This document shows, piece after piece, positions 18,971 to 28,507 of a DNA stretch of 64,000 nucleotides. This stretch comes from Segatella copri (GTDB lineage Bacteria > Bacteroidota > Bacteroidia > Bacteroidales > Bacteroidaceae): NCBI RefSeq assembly GCF_015074785.1, contig NZ_CP042464.1:310001-374000 (forward strand), given 5' to 3'. The translations under genes and the position numbers were made by a program. The notes below the pieces were generated by a model. It ran no database searches. It saw only the letters and a program-made list of their open reading frames with translations, and was not told the origin of the DNA. Every line of letters begins with the position of its first letter. Within the stretch, counting starts at the first letter, position 1.

Positions 18971-19012
18971 CAGAACAATTTAAATAGATATAGAAAATAA
19001 AATAATAAAGGA

Positions 19013-19663
19013 ATGGGAATTTTTGCAAAACTATTCGGTCGTAAAGACGACGATAAAAAGGTAGGTGGAATGGAAGATTACATGACCTTGGTCCGTGTAT
19101 ACTTTCAGGCTGCACTTGCTTCTCAGTTAGGTATCACCAATTTGGCCATGTTGCCAGACTTGCGTGTCTTCAAGACAAGTCTGCATGTTCCGACGGTCAA
19201 CAATCGTCTGGGTATTGGTGAAAAGGCACAGGTGAAGAAAATGATGAAGAATATCTATGATACGGATGATGCCTTCTTCAAGGAAATAGATTCCAGTATC
19301 CGTAAGAACTGCCACAAACTGCAGGATGTAAACGTATATCTCATCCAGTTCCAAAACTTTACGCAGGATCTGATGATGCTGATGGGCAATCTGATGAAGT
19401 TTAAACTCCGTTTGCCTAGCTTCATGAAGAATTCGCTATATAAGATGACTGCTAAAACTGTAGAAGATATCTTTACCAAGAACGATTTCTCTGATGCCAG
19501 TGTGCTGAAAACCGTGCTTCAGTTGCGCCAGTTCAACAAGCGCTTGGCATTCAGCCAGCAATGGGTAACCGACTTTACCTTCCAGGTATTGATGCTTGCC
19601 AAAAAAGAGCCACGTCCATCAGATGAAGACGTAGAAAAGGCGAAGCAGAAGATGGGAAAGTAA
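19013..19663 (+). CDS. Conserved Bacteroidales protein of unknown function
   Basis: 216 aa. A Lys/Asp-rich N-terminus (G-I-F-A-K-L-F-G-R-K-D-D-D-K-K) is followed by a mostly helical body with amphipathic segments, and the C-terminus is charged. There is no signal peptide or transmembrane helix. The N-terminal amphipathic patch could be a membrane-targeting helix, but that is speculation. I recognise no enzyme motif. It has a strong promoter of its own and precedes the cell-division genes by 88 bp, but a separate promoter for those makes a shared operon unnecessary. Confidence 0.75.
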   Translation: MGIFAKLFGRKDDDKKVGGMEDYMTLVRVYFQAALASQLGITNLAMLPDLRVFKTSLHVPTVNNRLGIGEKAQVKKMMKNIYDTDDAFFKEIDSSIRKNCHKLQDVNVYLIQFQNFTQDLMMLMGNLMKFKLRLPSFMKNSLYKMTAKTVEDIFTKNDFSDASVLKTVLQLRQFNKRLAFSQQWVTDFTFQVLMLAKKEPRPSDEDVEKAKQKMGK

Positions 19664-19701
19664 CAAATGTTGCGCCCAAAATGAAAAAAAATAGCAGAAT
19701 A

Positions 19702-19733
19702 TTTGTTTTATTCAAATAATTCTCTTAAATTTG
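19702..19733 (+). promoter_or_regulatory. Promoter of the coiled-coil/zapA/rny set
   Basis: TTTG (19702-19705), a 20-nt spacer, then TAAATTTG (19726-19733), 18 bp upstream of the ATG at 19752. Confidence 0.7.
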
Positions 19734-19751
19734 TAGCCAAAAATAATAGTC

Positions 19752-20045
19752 ATGAGTGCAAATGAGAAAACAATTAATACGTTTGCCACAAGAGTAAGGC
19801 AGATGATTCTTAAGTTTGACGAGGTCAAGCAGGAGAATGCTGAACTCTATGCGATGGTGGATGAGCGTGATGCCAAAATCAAGGCATTGGAGGAAAAGTT
19901 GGCTCAAGCGCAGAGTGATTACGACAGCTTGAAGATGGCGAAGATGATGACGATTTCTGACAATGATATGGAAGCTACTCAGAAGCGCATCGCCAAGCTT
20001 ATCAGAGATGTCAATAAGTGTATCACACTATTGGGTGAAAAGTAA
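19752..20045 (+). CDS. Small coiled-coil protein (ZapB-like position)
   Basis: 97 aa. Residues 20-60 form a heptad-rich coiled coil (K-Q-E-N-A-E-L-Y-A-M-V-D-E-R-D-A-K-I). The end is a basic/hydrophobic helix (I-A-K-L-I-R-D-V-N-K-C-I-T-L-L-G). It lies 11 bp before zapA in the same operon, so an accessory division-ring role like that of ZapB is plausible, though homology cannot be shown here. Confidence 0.75.
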   Translation: MSANEKTINTFATRVRQMILKFDEVKQENAELYAMVDERDAKIKALEEKLAQAQSDYDSLKMAKMMTISDNDMEATQKRIAKLIRDVNKCITLLGEK

Positions 20046-20056
20046 AAATCGGAACG

Positions 20057-20356
20057 ATGGCAGAACAAGAACAAGATAAATTACTCATACGATTACACGT
20101 CTATGATACAGATCTTTCGGTAAGAATACCTAGGGAAGACGAGGAGTATTATCGTAAATCAGCTAAGCTGATAGATGATATTGTAAACTCATATACCAAG
20201 ATTTTCAAAGGCAGAAAGAGCGATAAGGAAATCCTGTATATGGCGCTCATTGATGTGGCATTGAGATATGAGAAGGAATCGGATCGGAATGATACGAAAC
20301 CTTATGATGATATTCTTGAGAAGCTTACCTCCGAGATTGAAGACGCTTTGAAATAA
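20057..20356 (+). CDS. zapA: Cell division protein ZapA
   Basis: 99 aa. ZapA binds FtsZ and bundles protofilaments at the Z ring. The N-terminal beta-strands with [15 protein letters not shown] and a long C-terminal coiled coil match the family in order and length. Its position between a small coiled-coil gene and rny is common in Bacteroidota. The 28-bp gap to rny indicates one transcript. Confidence 0.88.
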   Translation: MAEQEQDKLLIRLHVYDTDLSVRIPREDEEYYRKSAKLIDDIVNSYTKIFKGRKSDKEILYMALIDVALRYEKESDRNDTKPYDDILEKLTSEIEDALK

Positions 20357-20384
20357 GAATATTAATAAACATATATATAATATA

Positions 20385-21920
20385 ATGATAGTAACTATTA
20401 TAGCAGCCTTGGTGGCGCTTGTTATCGGCGGTGCTGCTGGGTATTTCATTTTCCGTTATGTCATTAAGGGAAAATATAATGAAATGATAGAAGCTGCCAA
20501 CAAAGAGGCAGAAGTAGTAAAAGAGAAGAAGCTTTTGGAAGTGAAGGAGAAATTCCTCAACAAGAAGGCGGAACTCGAAAAAGAAGTGCAGCAGCGTAAT
20601 TCTCGCATCCAGCAGAATGAGAATAAGTTGAAGCAGCGCGAGATTTCTCTCAATCAGCGTCAGGAAGACCTCGGTCGACGCAAGATGGAGATTGATCAGT
20701 ATCAGCAGCGTGTTGACAACGAGAAGAAACTCTTGTCTGTCAAGCAGCAGGAACTTGATAAGATGCAGAAACAGGAGCAGGCTAAACTGGAAGAACTTTC
20801 TGGTCTGAGTGCTGAAGAGGCTAAGCAGAGATTGATTGAGAGTCTGAAAGATCAGGCTAAACTCGATGCTGCAAGCTATGTGAATGAGATTATGGATGAT
20901 GCCAAACTCAATGCTAACCAGCAGGCTAAGAAGATTGTGATTCAGACAATCCAGCGTGTTGCTACTGAAACAGCTATTGAGAACTCTGTCAGCGTTTTCC
21001 ATATCGACAATGATGAGGTGAAGGGACGTATTATCGGTCGTGAAGGTCGTAACATCCGTGCCTTGGAAGCTGCAACTGGTGTAGAAATCGTAGTGGATGA
21101 TACTCCAGAGGCAATCGTTATCTCAGCCTTCGACCCTGTTCGTCGTGAGGTTTGCCGTCTGGCTCTCCATCAGTTGGTTGCTGACGGCCGTATCCACCCA
21201 GCCCGTATCGAGGAGGTGGTAGCCAAGGTGAAGAAACAGTTGGATAATGAAATCATCGAGACTGGTAAGCGTACAGCTATCGACCTCGGCATCCATGGTC
21301 TGCACCCAGAGTTGATTCGTATCATCGGTAAGATGAAGTACCGTTCTTCTTATGGTCAGAACCTCTTGCAGCATGCCCGTGAAACAGCTAACCTCTGTGC
21401 TGTCATGGCTTCAGAATTGGGCTTGAATCCTAAGAAGGCTAAGCGTGCCGGTCTTTTGCACGATATTGGTAAGGTGCCTGATGAGGAGAGTGAATTGCCA
21501 CACGCATTGTATGGTGCCAAGATTGCAGAGAAGTATAAGGAAAAACCAGATATCTGCAATGCCATCGGTGCTCACCATGATGAGATGGAGATGAACACAT
21601 TATTGGCTCCTATCGTACAGGTTTGTGATGCTATCTCTGGTGCTCGTCCTGGTGCCCGTCGTGAGATTGTAGAGGCTTATATCAAGCGTTTGAACGATCT
21701 TGAAGCTATCGCCATGAGTTATCCTGGCGTAACCAAGACTTACGCTATCCAGGCAGGTCGTGAGCTCCGTGTCATCGTTGGTGCGGATAAGATGAACGAT
21801 GAAGAGAGCATCAAGCTTTCTGATGAAATCGCAACCAAGATTCAGAATGAGATGACTTATCCTGGTCAGGTTAAGATTACTGTGATTCGTGAGACTCGTA
21901 GTGTAGCTTACGCTAAGTAA
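20385..21920 (+). CDS. rny: Ribonuclease Y
   Basis: 511 aa. It is a membrane-anchored endoribonuclease that starts mRNA decay. An N-terminal transmembrane helix (residues 3-25) is followed by a long coiled coil to about 185. A KH domain follows with [12 protein letters not shown], then an HD domain with the H-D pair in L-L-H-D-I-G-K and downstream G-A-H-H-D-E. Domain order and length match RNase Y. It is the last gene of the zapA set and ends before a terminator. Confidence 0.97.
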   Translation: MIVTIIAALVALVIGGAAGYFIFRYVIKGKYNEMIEAANKEAEVVKEKKLLEVKEKFLNKKAELEKEVQQRNSRIQQNENKLKQREISLNQRQEDLGRRKMEIDQYQQRVDNEKKLLSVKQQELDKMQKQEQAKLEELSGLSAEEAKQRLIESLKDQAKLDAASYVNEIMDDAKLNANQQAKKIVIQTIQRVATETAIENSVSVFHIDNDEVKGRIIGREGRNIRALEAATGVEIVVDDTPEAIVISAFDPVRREVCRLALHQLVADGRIHPARIEEVVAKVKKQLDNEIIETGKRTAIDLGIHGLHPELIRIIGKMKYRSSYGQNLLQHARETANLCAVMASELGLNPKKAKRAGLLHDIGKVPDEESELPHALYGAKIAEKYKEKPDICNAIGAHHDEMEMNTLLAPIVQVCDAISGARPGARREIVEAYIKRLNDLEAIAMSYPGVTKTYAIQAGRELRVIVGADKMNDEESIKLSDEIATKIQNEMTYPGQVKITVIRETRSVAYAK

Positions 21921-21986
21921 GATAGAATTATATTTGAAGTTTAAATTGTCGTTTCTCTTCTGCAAGGTAGAGAGATGTATCTTGAT

Positions 21987-22022
21987 AAAGCCGTACTCTG
22001 TTTATAGGGTGCGGCTTTTCTT
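21987..22022 (+). terminator. Terminator after rny
   Basis: A 10-bp stem with one G-T pair (21987-21996 with 22009-22018) is followed by a T-rich run. Confidence 0.75.
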
Positions 22023-22037
22023 TTCCCTTTTCAGAAT

Positions 22038-22736
22038 ATGATGAAAGCAGAACAGAAAGTATTAAAGCGATTCAATAAAGGATGTGTTGACTATCATCTT
22101 TTGGAGGATGGGGACCGGATTCTCATTGCCTTGAGCGGTGGAAAGGATTCTCTGGAACTGGTGCGTCTCTTGGCTCAGCGTGCCCGCATCTATAAACCTC
22201 ATATCGAAGTGGAGGCGGCGCATATCATTATGGATAACATTCCTTACGAGACCGACCGTTCTTATCTGCAGGCATTTTGTGCAGAGAATGGCATCAAACT
22301 CCATATCCTGCATAGTTCTTTCGATGAATCCACCGATCCCCGAAAGACCCGTTGCTTCCTCTGTGCCTGGAACCGTCGCAAGACGCTCTTCGAGTTTGCT
22401 GTAAATAATGGTTTTAACAAGATAGCCTTGGGCCATCACATGGATGATATCCTCGTTACCCTGCTGATGAACATCACCTTTGAGGGTTCTCATTCCACCA
22501 TGCAGCCCAGTCTTCCTTTAAAACATTATCCGCTCACCATCATCCGCCCCCTTTGTCTGGTGCATGAGGCGGATATCCGTCAGGTGGCAGAAGAGTTGCA
22601 TTTCACCAAGCAGAAGGCGTTGTGTCCTTACGAAGAGACTACTCGCCGTTCGGATATGCAAGCCGTCTTCCTTCATTTGGAGCAGCTGAACCCAGAGGCG
22701 CGTTACAGTCTTTGGCGCTCTGTCTTTATGGAATAA
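22038..22736 (+). CDS. TtcA-family tRNA 2-thiocytidine synthase-like protein
   Basis: 232 aa. The PP-loop ATP-binding motif S-G-G-K-D-S is at residues 33-38. Cysteines in C-F-L-C (106-109) and Cys196 match the three Fe-S ligands of TtcA, which thiolates C32 of some tRNAs. The protein is shorter than E. coli TtcA (311 aa), as is usual in Bacteroidota, so the exact tRNA target is not certain. It starts 15 bp after the rny terminator. A 33-bp piece of its 3' part recurs near 31389 (see findings). Confidence 0.85.
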   Translation: MMKAEQKVLKRFNKGCVDYHLLEDGDRILIALSGGKDSLELVRLLAQRARIYKPHIEVEAAHIIMDNIPYETDRSYLQAFCAENGIKLHILHSSFDESTDPRKTRCFLCAWNRRKTLFEFAVNNGFNKIALGHHMDDILVTLLMNITFEGSHSTMQPSLPLKHYPLTIIRPLCLVHEADIRQVAEELHFTKQKALCPYEETTRRSDMQAVFLHLEQLNPEARYSLWRSVFME

Positions 22737-22737
22737 A

Positions 22738-22840
22738 ATATAGTAGAAAAAGCAATAAAAAACGAAAGTACTTTCATGAGCACATGAAAGTACTTTCGTT
22801 GGACAATGAAATAGGCTTCATTTGCCATTGAAGCCTATTG
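22738..22840. repeat. Dispersed double-hairpin repeat, copy A
   Basis: About 103 bp, repeated at 31419-31521 with only a few differences. The first hairpin is an 18-bp perfect inverted repeat (about 22761-22778 and 22783-22800) with a 4-nt loop AGCA. The second is an 11-bp AATAGGCTTCA inverted repeat around 22811-22839. It directly follows the TtcA-like gene and may also act as its terminator. Confidence 0.8.
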
Positions 22841-22877
22841 TATTTGTTCCTGGGGTAGATCTAGTAAATGGCAGTTA

Positions 22878-23780
22878 CTAATTTTGGGGAGCTGCCCAGA
22901 AACGTGAAGTATCTGTTGTCAGTACTGAATGGTCGGGAAGTTCAAAACCTTTGAATCCAGAAGGAACAAGCACGATATGGCGATTATTGTTTCGATAAGC
23001 AGGATTATTATCTTCGCGACCATAGCCTGTTGTCTCCCAAGTATCAAACCAGTATAAGTTTTTTGCCCAATATGCCCTGTAATAAACAAAATCATTATCT
23101 GAATTCAAGAGAGGACGGTAAACGATTTCTCTGCCGTCAATATATCGCTCACGCATTTCTGCAAGAGAAAGTGGAGTGCCTTTTTCATCTTCTGCCCAAG
23201 CATTCATATCCGAGTCTAGCATAGCCCATTTCTGTAATTCTGGCAGCCACACCAGGTTAACAACATGGCAGTCGGAATCCTCGGAATCTGCGGGATGACA
23301 AGTTACAAAGCGGTTTACAATACCCTCAGACAGCAATAGTTCGTGTAAGAGGATGGAGTGTAATCGACAGTTGAATGCAGGCTCTATCGATCGAGTGTAT
23401 TTCCAGAGATCTATAGCATTACGTCTCTTAGGATTAATCTTTTGATTGGCATGAGGAATGTTTTCCGCTACAAAACGTGCCAGTGAAATGGCCTTGTCCC
23501 ATGTTGGCATTGTGGAAGATACAACAGTATCGAGTTTGAAATATTCACGGATTTTTTGTGATTGGACAGAATCTTTCTGATATGCAAAATTATAGGACGT
23601 AGTATCTGGTACATATTTGCCAGCGTCTTTTAATTTTTCTACCATTTCATTCTTCAGCGAATTGCAAAGATAAGCTTCCACTTGTTTATTGAAAACAAAG
23701 CGTGCCAACAGTAATGTTGCTACAGCTATGAGCAGGATTCCCAAGATGCTCCAGCCTACCAACTTGATTTTTTCCTTCAT
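22878..23780 (-). CDS. Membrane-anchored transglutaminase-like protein
   Basis: 300 aa. One N-terminal membrane helix (about residues 8-27) precedes an extracytoplasmic domain. A Cys-His-Asp arrangement typical of the transglutaminase/papain-like fold is visible: Cys in A-F-N-C-R-L-H, His in D-S-D-C-H-V-V-N-L-V-W-L, Asp in A-M-L-D-S-D-M-N. Such proteins may be proteases, amidases or inactive scaffolds, and the substrate is not known. It is a single gene, convergent with the TtcA-like gene. Confidence 0.75.
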   Translation of the reverse strand: MKEKIKLVGWSILGILLIAVATLLLARFVFNKQVEAYLCNSLKNEMVEKLKDAGKYVPDTTSYNFAYQKDSVQSQKIREYFKLDTVVSSTMPTWDKAISLARFVAENIPHANQKINPKRRNAIDLWKYTRSIEPAFNCRLHSILLHELLLSEGIVNRFVTCHPADSEDSDCHVVNLVWLPELQKWAMLDSDMNAWAEDEKGTPLSLAEMRERYIDGREIVYRPLLNSDNDFVYYRAYWAKNLYWFDTWETTGYGREDNNPAYRNNNRHIVLVPSGFKGFELPDHSVLTTDTSRFWAAPQN

Positions 23781-23796
23781 TTTTTTATTCTATTAG

Positions 23797-24172
23797 TTAT
23801 TTCATTTTTTCTATCTGTTCCTGGGTTAGTCCGGAATACTTCTTGATTAGATTGATGTCAACACCATCGGCAAGCATGTTCTTGGCAATTTCCAAGGCTT
23901 TCTCATTCTTACCTTCTTGCTTTGCCGTATCAATAGAGTTTTTGATATCACGATATGCCATCTTACTTGCCTCCTACGTGCTCTGGATTCAGATACGACA
24001 CGTCCTTCACAACCTGTCTGCCATTAAACAAGCTGTTGAGGAAGCTGATGAGCAAATCCTTGTTCATTGCCGTTCCGAATATTCGCTTGAAGCCGAAGTC
24101 GGTCAGCAAGCTGATGTATCTTTCTTCTACCTGTTTCATACGCCATTCGTTTAGTTCAACATCTAGTTTCAC
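23797..24172 (-). pseudogene. Rpn-type PD-(D/E)XK nuclease, internally deleted
   Basis: The N-terminal piece (R-Y-I-S-L-L-T-D-F-G-F-K-R-I-F-G-T to Y-L-N-P-E-H) and the C-terminal piece (Y-R-D-I-K-N-S-I-D-T-A-K-Q-E-G-K to the stop at 23797) of a Bacteroidota Rpn/transposase-like nuclease are joined in different frames. The roughly 170-residue catalytic middle is missing. The family normally runs about 280-300 aa. A TAATTTTG box at 24182-24175 still precedes the start. It is a clear remnant. Confidence 0.8.
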
Positions 24173-24247
24173 TGCAAAATTACGCTTTTTTTCAAAAAAA
24201 CTCTTAATAAACTGTTAAAAAAATGATTGAACATTCATTCCTGCTCC

Positions 24248-24916
24248 TTATTTCATTTCATCCGAGTTGAGTATGGTGATGGTCTTGCCCTCAATCCTGA
24301 TGGCACCCTTCTCCTCGAATTCGGAGAGGCAGCGGAGGAGCGAGAACTTCTGGATACCGAAGATATCCGCCATTTCCTGGCGGCTGACATCCAGTCGGAT
24401 GGTTCTGCTCTGCTGTTCGGTAGCCATCTTGATGAGGTATTGCGCCACCTTCTCCTTGACGGAGAAAAGGGAGAGCATGCGCATTTTCTGCGAAAGGAAG
24501 ATATCTATCCTTGACAGGTGCTGGATGAAGTTCCAGCGTATGCGCTCATCAGTATCTATTAGCAGTTTCAGTTCCGAAGGCCTCATACGCAGGAGGGTGG
24601 TCTTCTTGCTTGTCTCCACGCTTACGGGCATCTCGTTATTATGTGCGAAGATATAGGCAGGGGCTATCAACATCGATTCTCCCAGCCTATCTATCTGAGC
24701 CTGCTTGCCCGACAATCCCGACATGCGGGCTATCATCTCCCCCTCGACAATGATGTCGGCATATCTGCAGGGCATTCCTGCCAGCACATAGGTTTCCCTG
24801 GCAGCAAGCTCCACCATCCGGTAGCTTACCATCGACAGTGCCTCTCTGATTTCCTCTGGAGTAAACCCCTCAAACACCGTGCATTTCTGCAAGGTAACGA
24901 ATATTGATTCTTTCAT
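24248..24916 (-). CDS. Crp/Fnr-family transcriptional regulator
   Basis: 222 aa from ATG 24916; an upstream TTG at 24937 is less likely. An N-terminal cyclic-nucleotide-like beta-roll (about 8-120) joins through a dimer helix to a winged HTH (about 150-210; D-V-S-R-Q-E-M-A-D-I-F-G-I-Q-K-F-S-L-L-R is the recognition region). No four-cysteine Fe-S set like FNR is present. Hcp-linked Crp/Fnr proteins (HcpR/NnrR type) sense NO or redox through haem or other ligands. Here hcp and ytfE lie 1.8 kb away with a matching dyad at their promoter, so regulation of them is a reasonable inference. Confidence 0.85.
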   Translation of the reverse strand: MKESIFVTLQKCTVFEGFTPEEIREALSMVSYRMVELAARETYVLAGMPCRYADIIVEGEMIARMSGLSGKQAQIDRLGESMLIAPAYIFAHNNEMPVSVETSKKTTLLRMRPSELKLLIDTDERIRWNFIQHLSRIDIFLSQKMRMLSLFSVKEKVAQYLIKMATEQQSRTIRLDVSRQEMADIFGIQKFSLLRCLSEFEEKGAIRIEGKTITILNSDEMK

Positions 24917-25089
24917 ACATTTAAGTTTTATATTCAATAACGCATTTTCCCCCGATTTATTGTTTGCTCCATTTAGAATCTTGAAGGCAGAATCTCCACA
25001 CGCCCTATAAGAGTGGAATCTTACTAGCTAAAGTTCTGGTAATAAGCAAGAAAAATACGAAAAAACTTTGGTGTCTTAAAATAAAGTCG

Positions 25090-25097
25090 TAACTTTG
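25090..25097 (+). promoter_or_regulatory. -7 box of the Rpn nuclease gene
   Basis: TAACTTTG lies upstream of an AGGAGG-like ribosome site and the ATG at 25128. It rules out the TTG start at 25095, which it overlaps. Confidence 0.55.
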
Positions 25098-25127
25098 CAG
25101 CTGAATATTAATAAATGGAGGAAGAAT

Positions 25128-26132
25128 ATGGCAAATTATATCAGATTTGACTGGGCGATGAAGCGCCTGCTTCGCAACAAGGCAAACTATGCCGTGCTGG
25201 AAGGCTTTATGTGTTCGCTGCTGAACGAGAAATTCAAGATCAACCGATTCCTGGATAGTGAGAGCAATCAGCAGACCGAGAATGATAAATTCAACAGAGT
25301 GGATATCCTGGCGGAAAATGAGAAGGGAGAATTCATCATCTTCGAGATACAGAATACCCGTGAACATACCTATTTCCACCGTATGCTCTATGGAGTTTCC
25401 AAGGTCATCACAGACAATATCAGTCTGGGCGATGATTACGACAAAGTGCGCAAGGTATATTCTATCAATATCGTGTATTTCACATTGGGACAGGCTAAGG
25501 ATTATGTATATCATGGCAAGACGATGTTCCAGGGACTGCATCAGCCGAATGATATTCTGAAACTCTCCAACCGACAGAGTGAACTCTTCTTCGGTGATGA
25601 AAACCCTCAGGGGCGCAAGACTAATCGCGAAGCCGGAGACATATTCCCGGAGTATTATCTGCTCTGCGTGAACAACTTTGACAAGCTGGCGGTGAACAAT
25701 CTGGATGAATGGATCGAGTTTCTCAAGACCGGCGAGATCAGCGAGGCAGCCCAGGCCCCAGGTTTGGCAGATGCCCGCAAATGCCTGGATATAGATAAGT
25801 TGACCGTAGCGGAAAAGAATGATTATGTCCGTCACATGGAGAATCTGCGCTATCAGCGCAGCGTTATCAAGACGGGGTATGATGATGGCTGGCAGAAAGG
25901 TCTTGCCGATGGTCGAGAAGAAGGACGAGAAGAAGGTCGTGCTGAAGGACGAGCTGAAGGACGAGCTGAAGGACGAGCTGAAGGACGAGAAGAAGGACGA
26001 GAAGAAGGTCGTGCCGAAGGAGCCAAAGATGAGAAGAAGGCTACAGCCCGTCGTCTTCTTGCAATGGGCTTGTCTGCCGAGCAAGTGGCAGCAGCAACCC
26101 AGTTGTCATTAGATGAAATCAAGAAATTATAG
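25128..26132 (+). CDS. Rpn-family PD-(D/E)XK nuclease with EGR/EGRA repeats
   Basis: 334 aa from ATG 25128. It belongs to the recombination-promoting nuclease / putative transposase family. The catalytic core has Asp in F-N-R-V-D-I-L-A and E-x-Q in I-F-E-I-Q-N-T. About residues 255-300 are tandem four-residue E-G-R-A/E units encoded by a nearly perfect 12-bp DNA repeat (about 25912-26010), a site prone to slippage length change. The C-terminal helix (A-R-R-L-L-A-M-G-L-S-A-E-Q-V-A) is typical of the family. Such genes are multicopy and mobile-like; biological role unsettled. Confidence 0.85.
   Translation: MANYIRFDWAMKRLLRNKANYAVLEGFMCSLLNEKFKINRFLDSESNQQTENDKFNRVDILAENEKGEFIIFEIQNTREHTYFHRMLYGVSKVITDNISLGDDYDKVRKVYSINIVYFTLGQAKDYVYHGKTMFQGLHQPNDILKLSNRQSELFFGDENPQGRKTNREAGDIFPEYYLLCVNNFDKLAVNNLDEWIEFLKTGEISEAAQAPGLADARKCLDIDKLTVAEKNDYVRHMENLRYQRSVIKTGYDDGWQKGLADGREEGREEGRAEGRAEGRAEGRAEGREEGREEGRAEGAKDEKKATARRLLAMGLSAEQVAAATQLSLDEIKKL
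25912..26010 (+). repeat. 12-bp tandem repeats inside the Rpn gene
   Basis: Units of the GAAGGACGAGCT/GAAGGACGAGAA type repeat in frame and encode E-G-R-A or E-G-R-E. The length stays a multiple of 12, so the frame is kept. Confidence 0.8.
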
Positions 26133-26149
26133 CTGCTTTTTGCAATAGA

Positions 26150-26182
26150 TAAAGGGAGATTTCGCCAAGAAATCTCCCTTTA
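26150..26182. terminator. Bidirectional terminator between Rpn and ytfE
   Basis: A 14-bp perfect stem (26150-26163 with 26169-26182) with a 5-nt loop lies between convergent genes. Confidence 0.8.
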
Positions 26183-26230
26183 TTGTTGTATGCTCTGCAT
26201 GGACGTTGTCTAACGGCTGCAAATTCTCCC

Positions 26231-26758
26231 TTAACTCAGTAGCTGCTGTTCCAGCAGCTGACTGCGAGGGAAGATGATCTCATTCTCTATATAGACATGC
26301 TCGTTCAGATCTTCTGCGAAATTCTTCAGCAGACTCAGTAGCAACTTATAATCTCCGCTGGCATCAGCTGCCGGGGTGTAGTTGTTTGTGAGCTTTCTGA
26401 GGCGCTGCTGGCGCTTGGTCTCATTATCATGTTCCAGTATCATCACGTGAATAGGCATGGCTACAGAGCCGCAATGTATCGGCGCTGCAGGCTGACCCGT
26501 AAGCTGCGATTCCATCAGTTGATAGGTGAACGGAAAGAGAACCTGCTCTTCCTTCTGCAGATGGTTCTCCAGGTCAAGCATGCACTCGCTGAAGAGACTC
26601 TCTATTTCTGCCATTAACTGATTCTCACCCATCATCGAGTGGATGAGACTGAGGATTTCCGGACCCTTCTCACGGATTCCACGGTGATGAATCTTGAGGG
26701 CATAATCGATCAGCAGATCGGTTGGCCACTCCTCGAATTGATATTTTGATGCTCTCAT
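26231..26758 (-). CDS. Hemerythrin-domain di-iron Fe-S repair protein (YtfE/RIC-like)
   Basis: 175 aa. A four-helix hemerythrin domain has the six expected di-iron ligands: His24 or 25, His66, Glu70, His110, His154 and Glu158 (pattern H-x3-E in N-H-L-Q-K-E and E-H-V-Y-I-E). RIC proteins repair Fe-S clusters damaged by NO or peroxide. The N-terminal DUF542 domain of E. coli YtfE is absent, so it is a short form. It starts 33 bp after the hcp stop on the same strand, so hcp-ytfE is one operon for nitrosative stress. Confidence 0.85.
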   Translation of the reverse strand: MRASKYQFEEWPTDLLIDYALKIHHRGIREKGPEILSLIHSMMGENQLMAEIESLFSECMLDLENHLQKEEQVLFPFTYQLMESQLTGQPAAPIHCGSVAMPIHVMILEHDNETKRQQRLRKLTNNYTPAADASGDYKLLLSLLKNFAEDLNEHVYIENEIIFPRSQLLEQQLLS

Positions 26759-26791
26759 ATCCTATTGTAATATAAAATTATTAAATTCCTT

Positions 26792-28435
26792 TTATCCTAT
26801 ATATTTTTTGATGTCCTCTTCTACCGTTCCGTTTCCGGCAATGCCAAAGGTATCTACCAGTACCTTCAGTACGGCTGGTGAACAGAAGGCTGGGAGCGTA
26901 GGACCCAGATGGATGTTCTTTACGCCCAGATGCAGCAGGGCAAGAAGTACGATGACAGCCTTCTGCTCGTACCAGGCAATATTGAAGAAGATAGGAAGGT
27001 CATTGATGTCGCTGGCTCCAAAGATCTCCTTCAGCTTCAATGCCACAACCGCCCAGGAATAGGAGTCGTTGCACTGACCTGCATCCAGCACACGAGGAAT
27101 GCCGTTGATGTCGCCCAGATTGAGCTTGTTGTACTTGAACTTAGCACAGCCGCTGGTGAGTATCACTACATCCTGAGGAAGCGCCTTGGCAAACTCCTCG
27201 TAGTAGTTGCGACTCTTCATTCTGCCATCGCAGCCACTCATCACCACAAACTTGCGGATGGCTCCGCTCTTCACTGCCTCTACTATCTTGTCTGCCAGGG
27301 CAAAGACCTGGGCATGCGCAAAACCGCCGATGATCTCGCCTGTCTCTATCTCCCTAGGTGGCTGGCAGGTCTTGGCAAGCGCAATCACCTCGGAGAAGTC
27401 CTTGTGGCCGTCGGCACCCGCCTGGATATGCTTCCAGCCAGGGAAACCGGTAGAGTTGGTGGTGAAGACGCGGTTCCTGTAGCCTGCCGATGGCGATGGC
27501 GGTACGATGCAGTTGGTGGTGAAGACTACAGGACCGTTGAAGCTCTCGAATTCCTCCTTCTGTTTCCACCACGCATTACCGTAGTTGCCCACCAGATGCT
27601 TGTACTTCTTGAGCTGCGGATAGTAGTGGGCAGGAAGCATCTCGCCATGTGTATAGACGTCGATGCCCGTGCCTTCGGTCTGGATGAGGAGATCTTCGAT
27701 ATCCTTCAGGTCGTGACCGGAGATGAGGATGCCCGGATTGCTGCCTGTGCCGATGTTCACTCTGGTGAGTTCCGGATTACCGTATGCCTGGGTGTTGGCC
27801 TTGTCGAGGAGTGCCATCACATCCACGCCGTACTTTCCTGTTTCGAGCACCACGCCCAGCAGCGTGTTCATATCAGCATCAGGGTTGCTGATGGTGGCGA
27901 GAGCACGGCAGATAAAGCTGATAATCTCGCTGTTCTCTTCTCCCAGATGGGCTGCGTGCTCGTAGTATGCTGCCATACCCTTCAGACCGAGCATGGTGAG
28001 TTCCTTGAGAGAGCGGATATCTGCATTCTCGTGGCGGAGCACGGATTCACGGGCGCCCTCTGCCTCATAGTCTGTCTTCTCGCCACCCCAGGTTACCTCC
28101 TGATAGGCAGGGAGGTGGATATTCATGCTTGCTGCCTTTTGCAGCAGCTGTTTCTTCAGTACGATGCCCTTATCTACCTTTTGCAGGATATCCTGGTCGT
28201 TGAAGTTGGCGTTGGTGATGGTGGTGAAGAGTGCATCCGTGAGGAAATGGGTTACCTCTGGTGTCGGTTCTTCGCTTATGCTATGCTGTATGGTTCCTAT
28301 GCCACGAACCACGCTGAGCAGCAGATCCTGCCACTTGGAAGTTGTAGCCTCCTTACCGCAAACACCCTTGATGGTACAGCCTGTACCCTTAGCTGTTTCC
28401 TGACACTGGAAACAGAACATCTTGTTTTCTGCCAT
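26792..28435 (-). CDS. hcp: Hybrid cluster protein (hydroxylamine/NO reductase)
   Basis: 547 aa. It reduces NO or hydroxylamine using an Fe-S-O hybrid cluster in the cytoplasm. Cys8, Cys11, Cys20 and Cys26 (C-x2-C-x8-C-x5-C) bind the N-terminal 4Fe-4S cluster as in the anaerobe class. Downstream motifs of the hybrid cluster, such as [20 protein letters not shown] and S-G-C-x-x-F, are intact. Length is normal. It is first of the hcp-ytfE operon, with a TAATTTTG box and a Crp/Fnr-like dyad upstream. Confidence 0.96.
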   Translation of the reverse strand: MAENKMFCFQCQETAKGTGCTIKGVCGKEATTSKWQDLLLSVVRGIGTIQHSISEEPTPEVTHFLTDALFTTITNANFNDQDILQKVDKGIVLKKQLLQKAASMNIHLPAYQEVTWGGEKTDYEAEGARESVLRHENADIRSLKELTMLGLKGMAAYYEHAAHLGEENSEIISFICRALATISNPDADMNTLLGVVLETGKYGVDVMALLDKANTQAYGNPELTRVNIGTGSNPGILISGHDLKDIEDLLIQTEGTGIDVYTHGEMLPAHYYPQLKKYKHLVGNYGNAWWKQKEEFESFNGPVVFTTNCIVPPSPSAGYRNRVFTTNSTGFPGWKHIQAGADGHKDFSEVIALAKTCQPPREIETGEIIGGFAHAQVFALADKIVEAVKSGAIRKFVVMSGCDGRMKSRNYYEEFAKALPQDVVILTSGCAKFKYNKLNLGDINGIPRVLDAGQCNDSYSWAVVALKLKEIFGASDINDLPIFFNIAWYEQKAVIVLLALLHLGVKNIHLGPTLPAFCSPAVLKVLVDTFGIAGNGTVEEDIKKYIG

Positions 28436-28507
28436 ATTGCTATAAATTAATGAGTTATTTTAATGTTTTCTTCCAGGCGGCAATCTGCCATTCCTGGTTT
28501 CCGGCTG

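Noticed and set aside
23797..23958. The residual Rpn C-terminal piece as a separate small gene (an AGGAGG-like site precedes an ATG)
   Set aside because: It aligns with the tail of a longer family protein, and the purine-rich site is coding sequence of the N-terminal piece; decay is simpler.
25912..26010. Tandem repeats considered as a CRISPR-like array
   Set aside because: The units are contiguous 12-mers without spacers and keep a coding frame.
25005..26084. A 359-codon minus-strand open frame opposite the Rpn nuclease with Ser/Phe repeats
   Set aside because: It is the antisense of the 12-bp repeats; no start signal, and the plus-strand gene has promoter, ribosome site and family motifs.
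26909..28450. A 513-codon plus-strand open frame opposite hcp
   Set aside because: It mirrors a strongly conserved enzyme gene, has no recognisable protein features and arises from codon bias of hcp.
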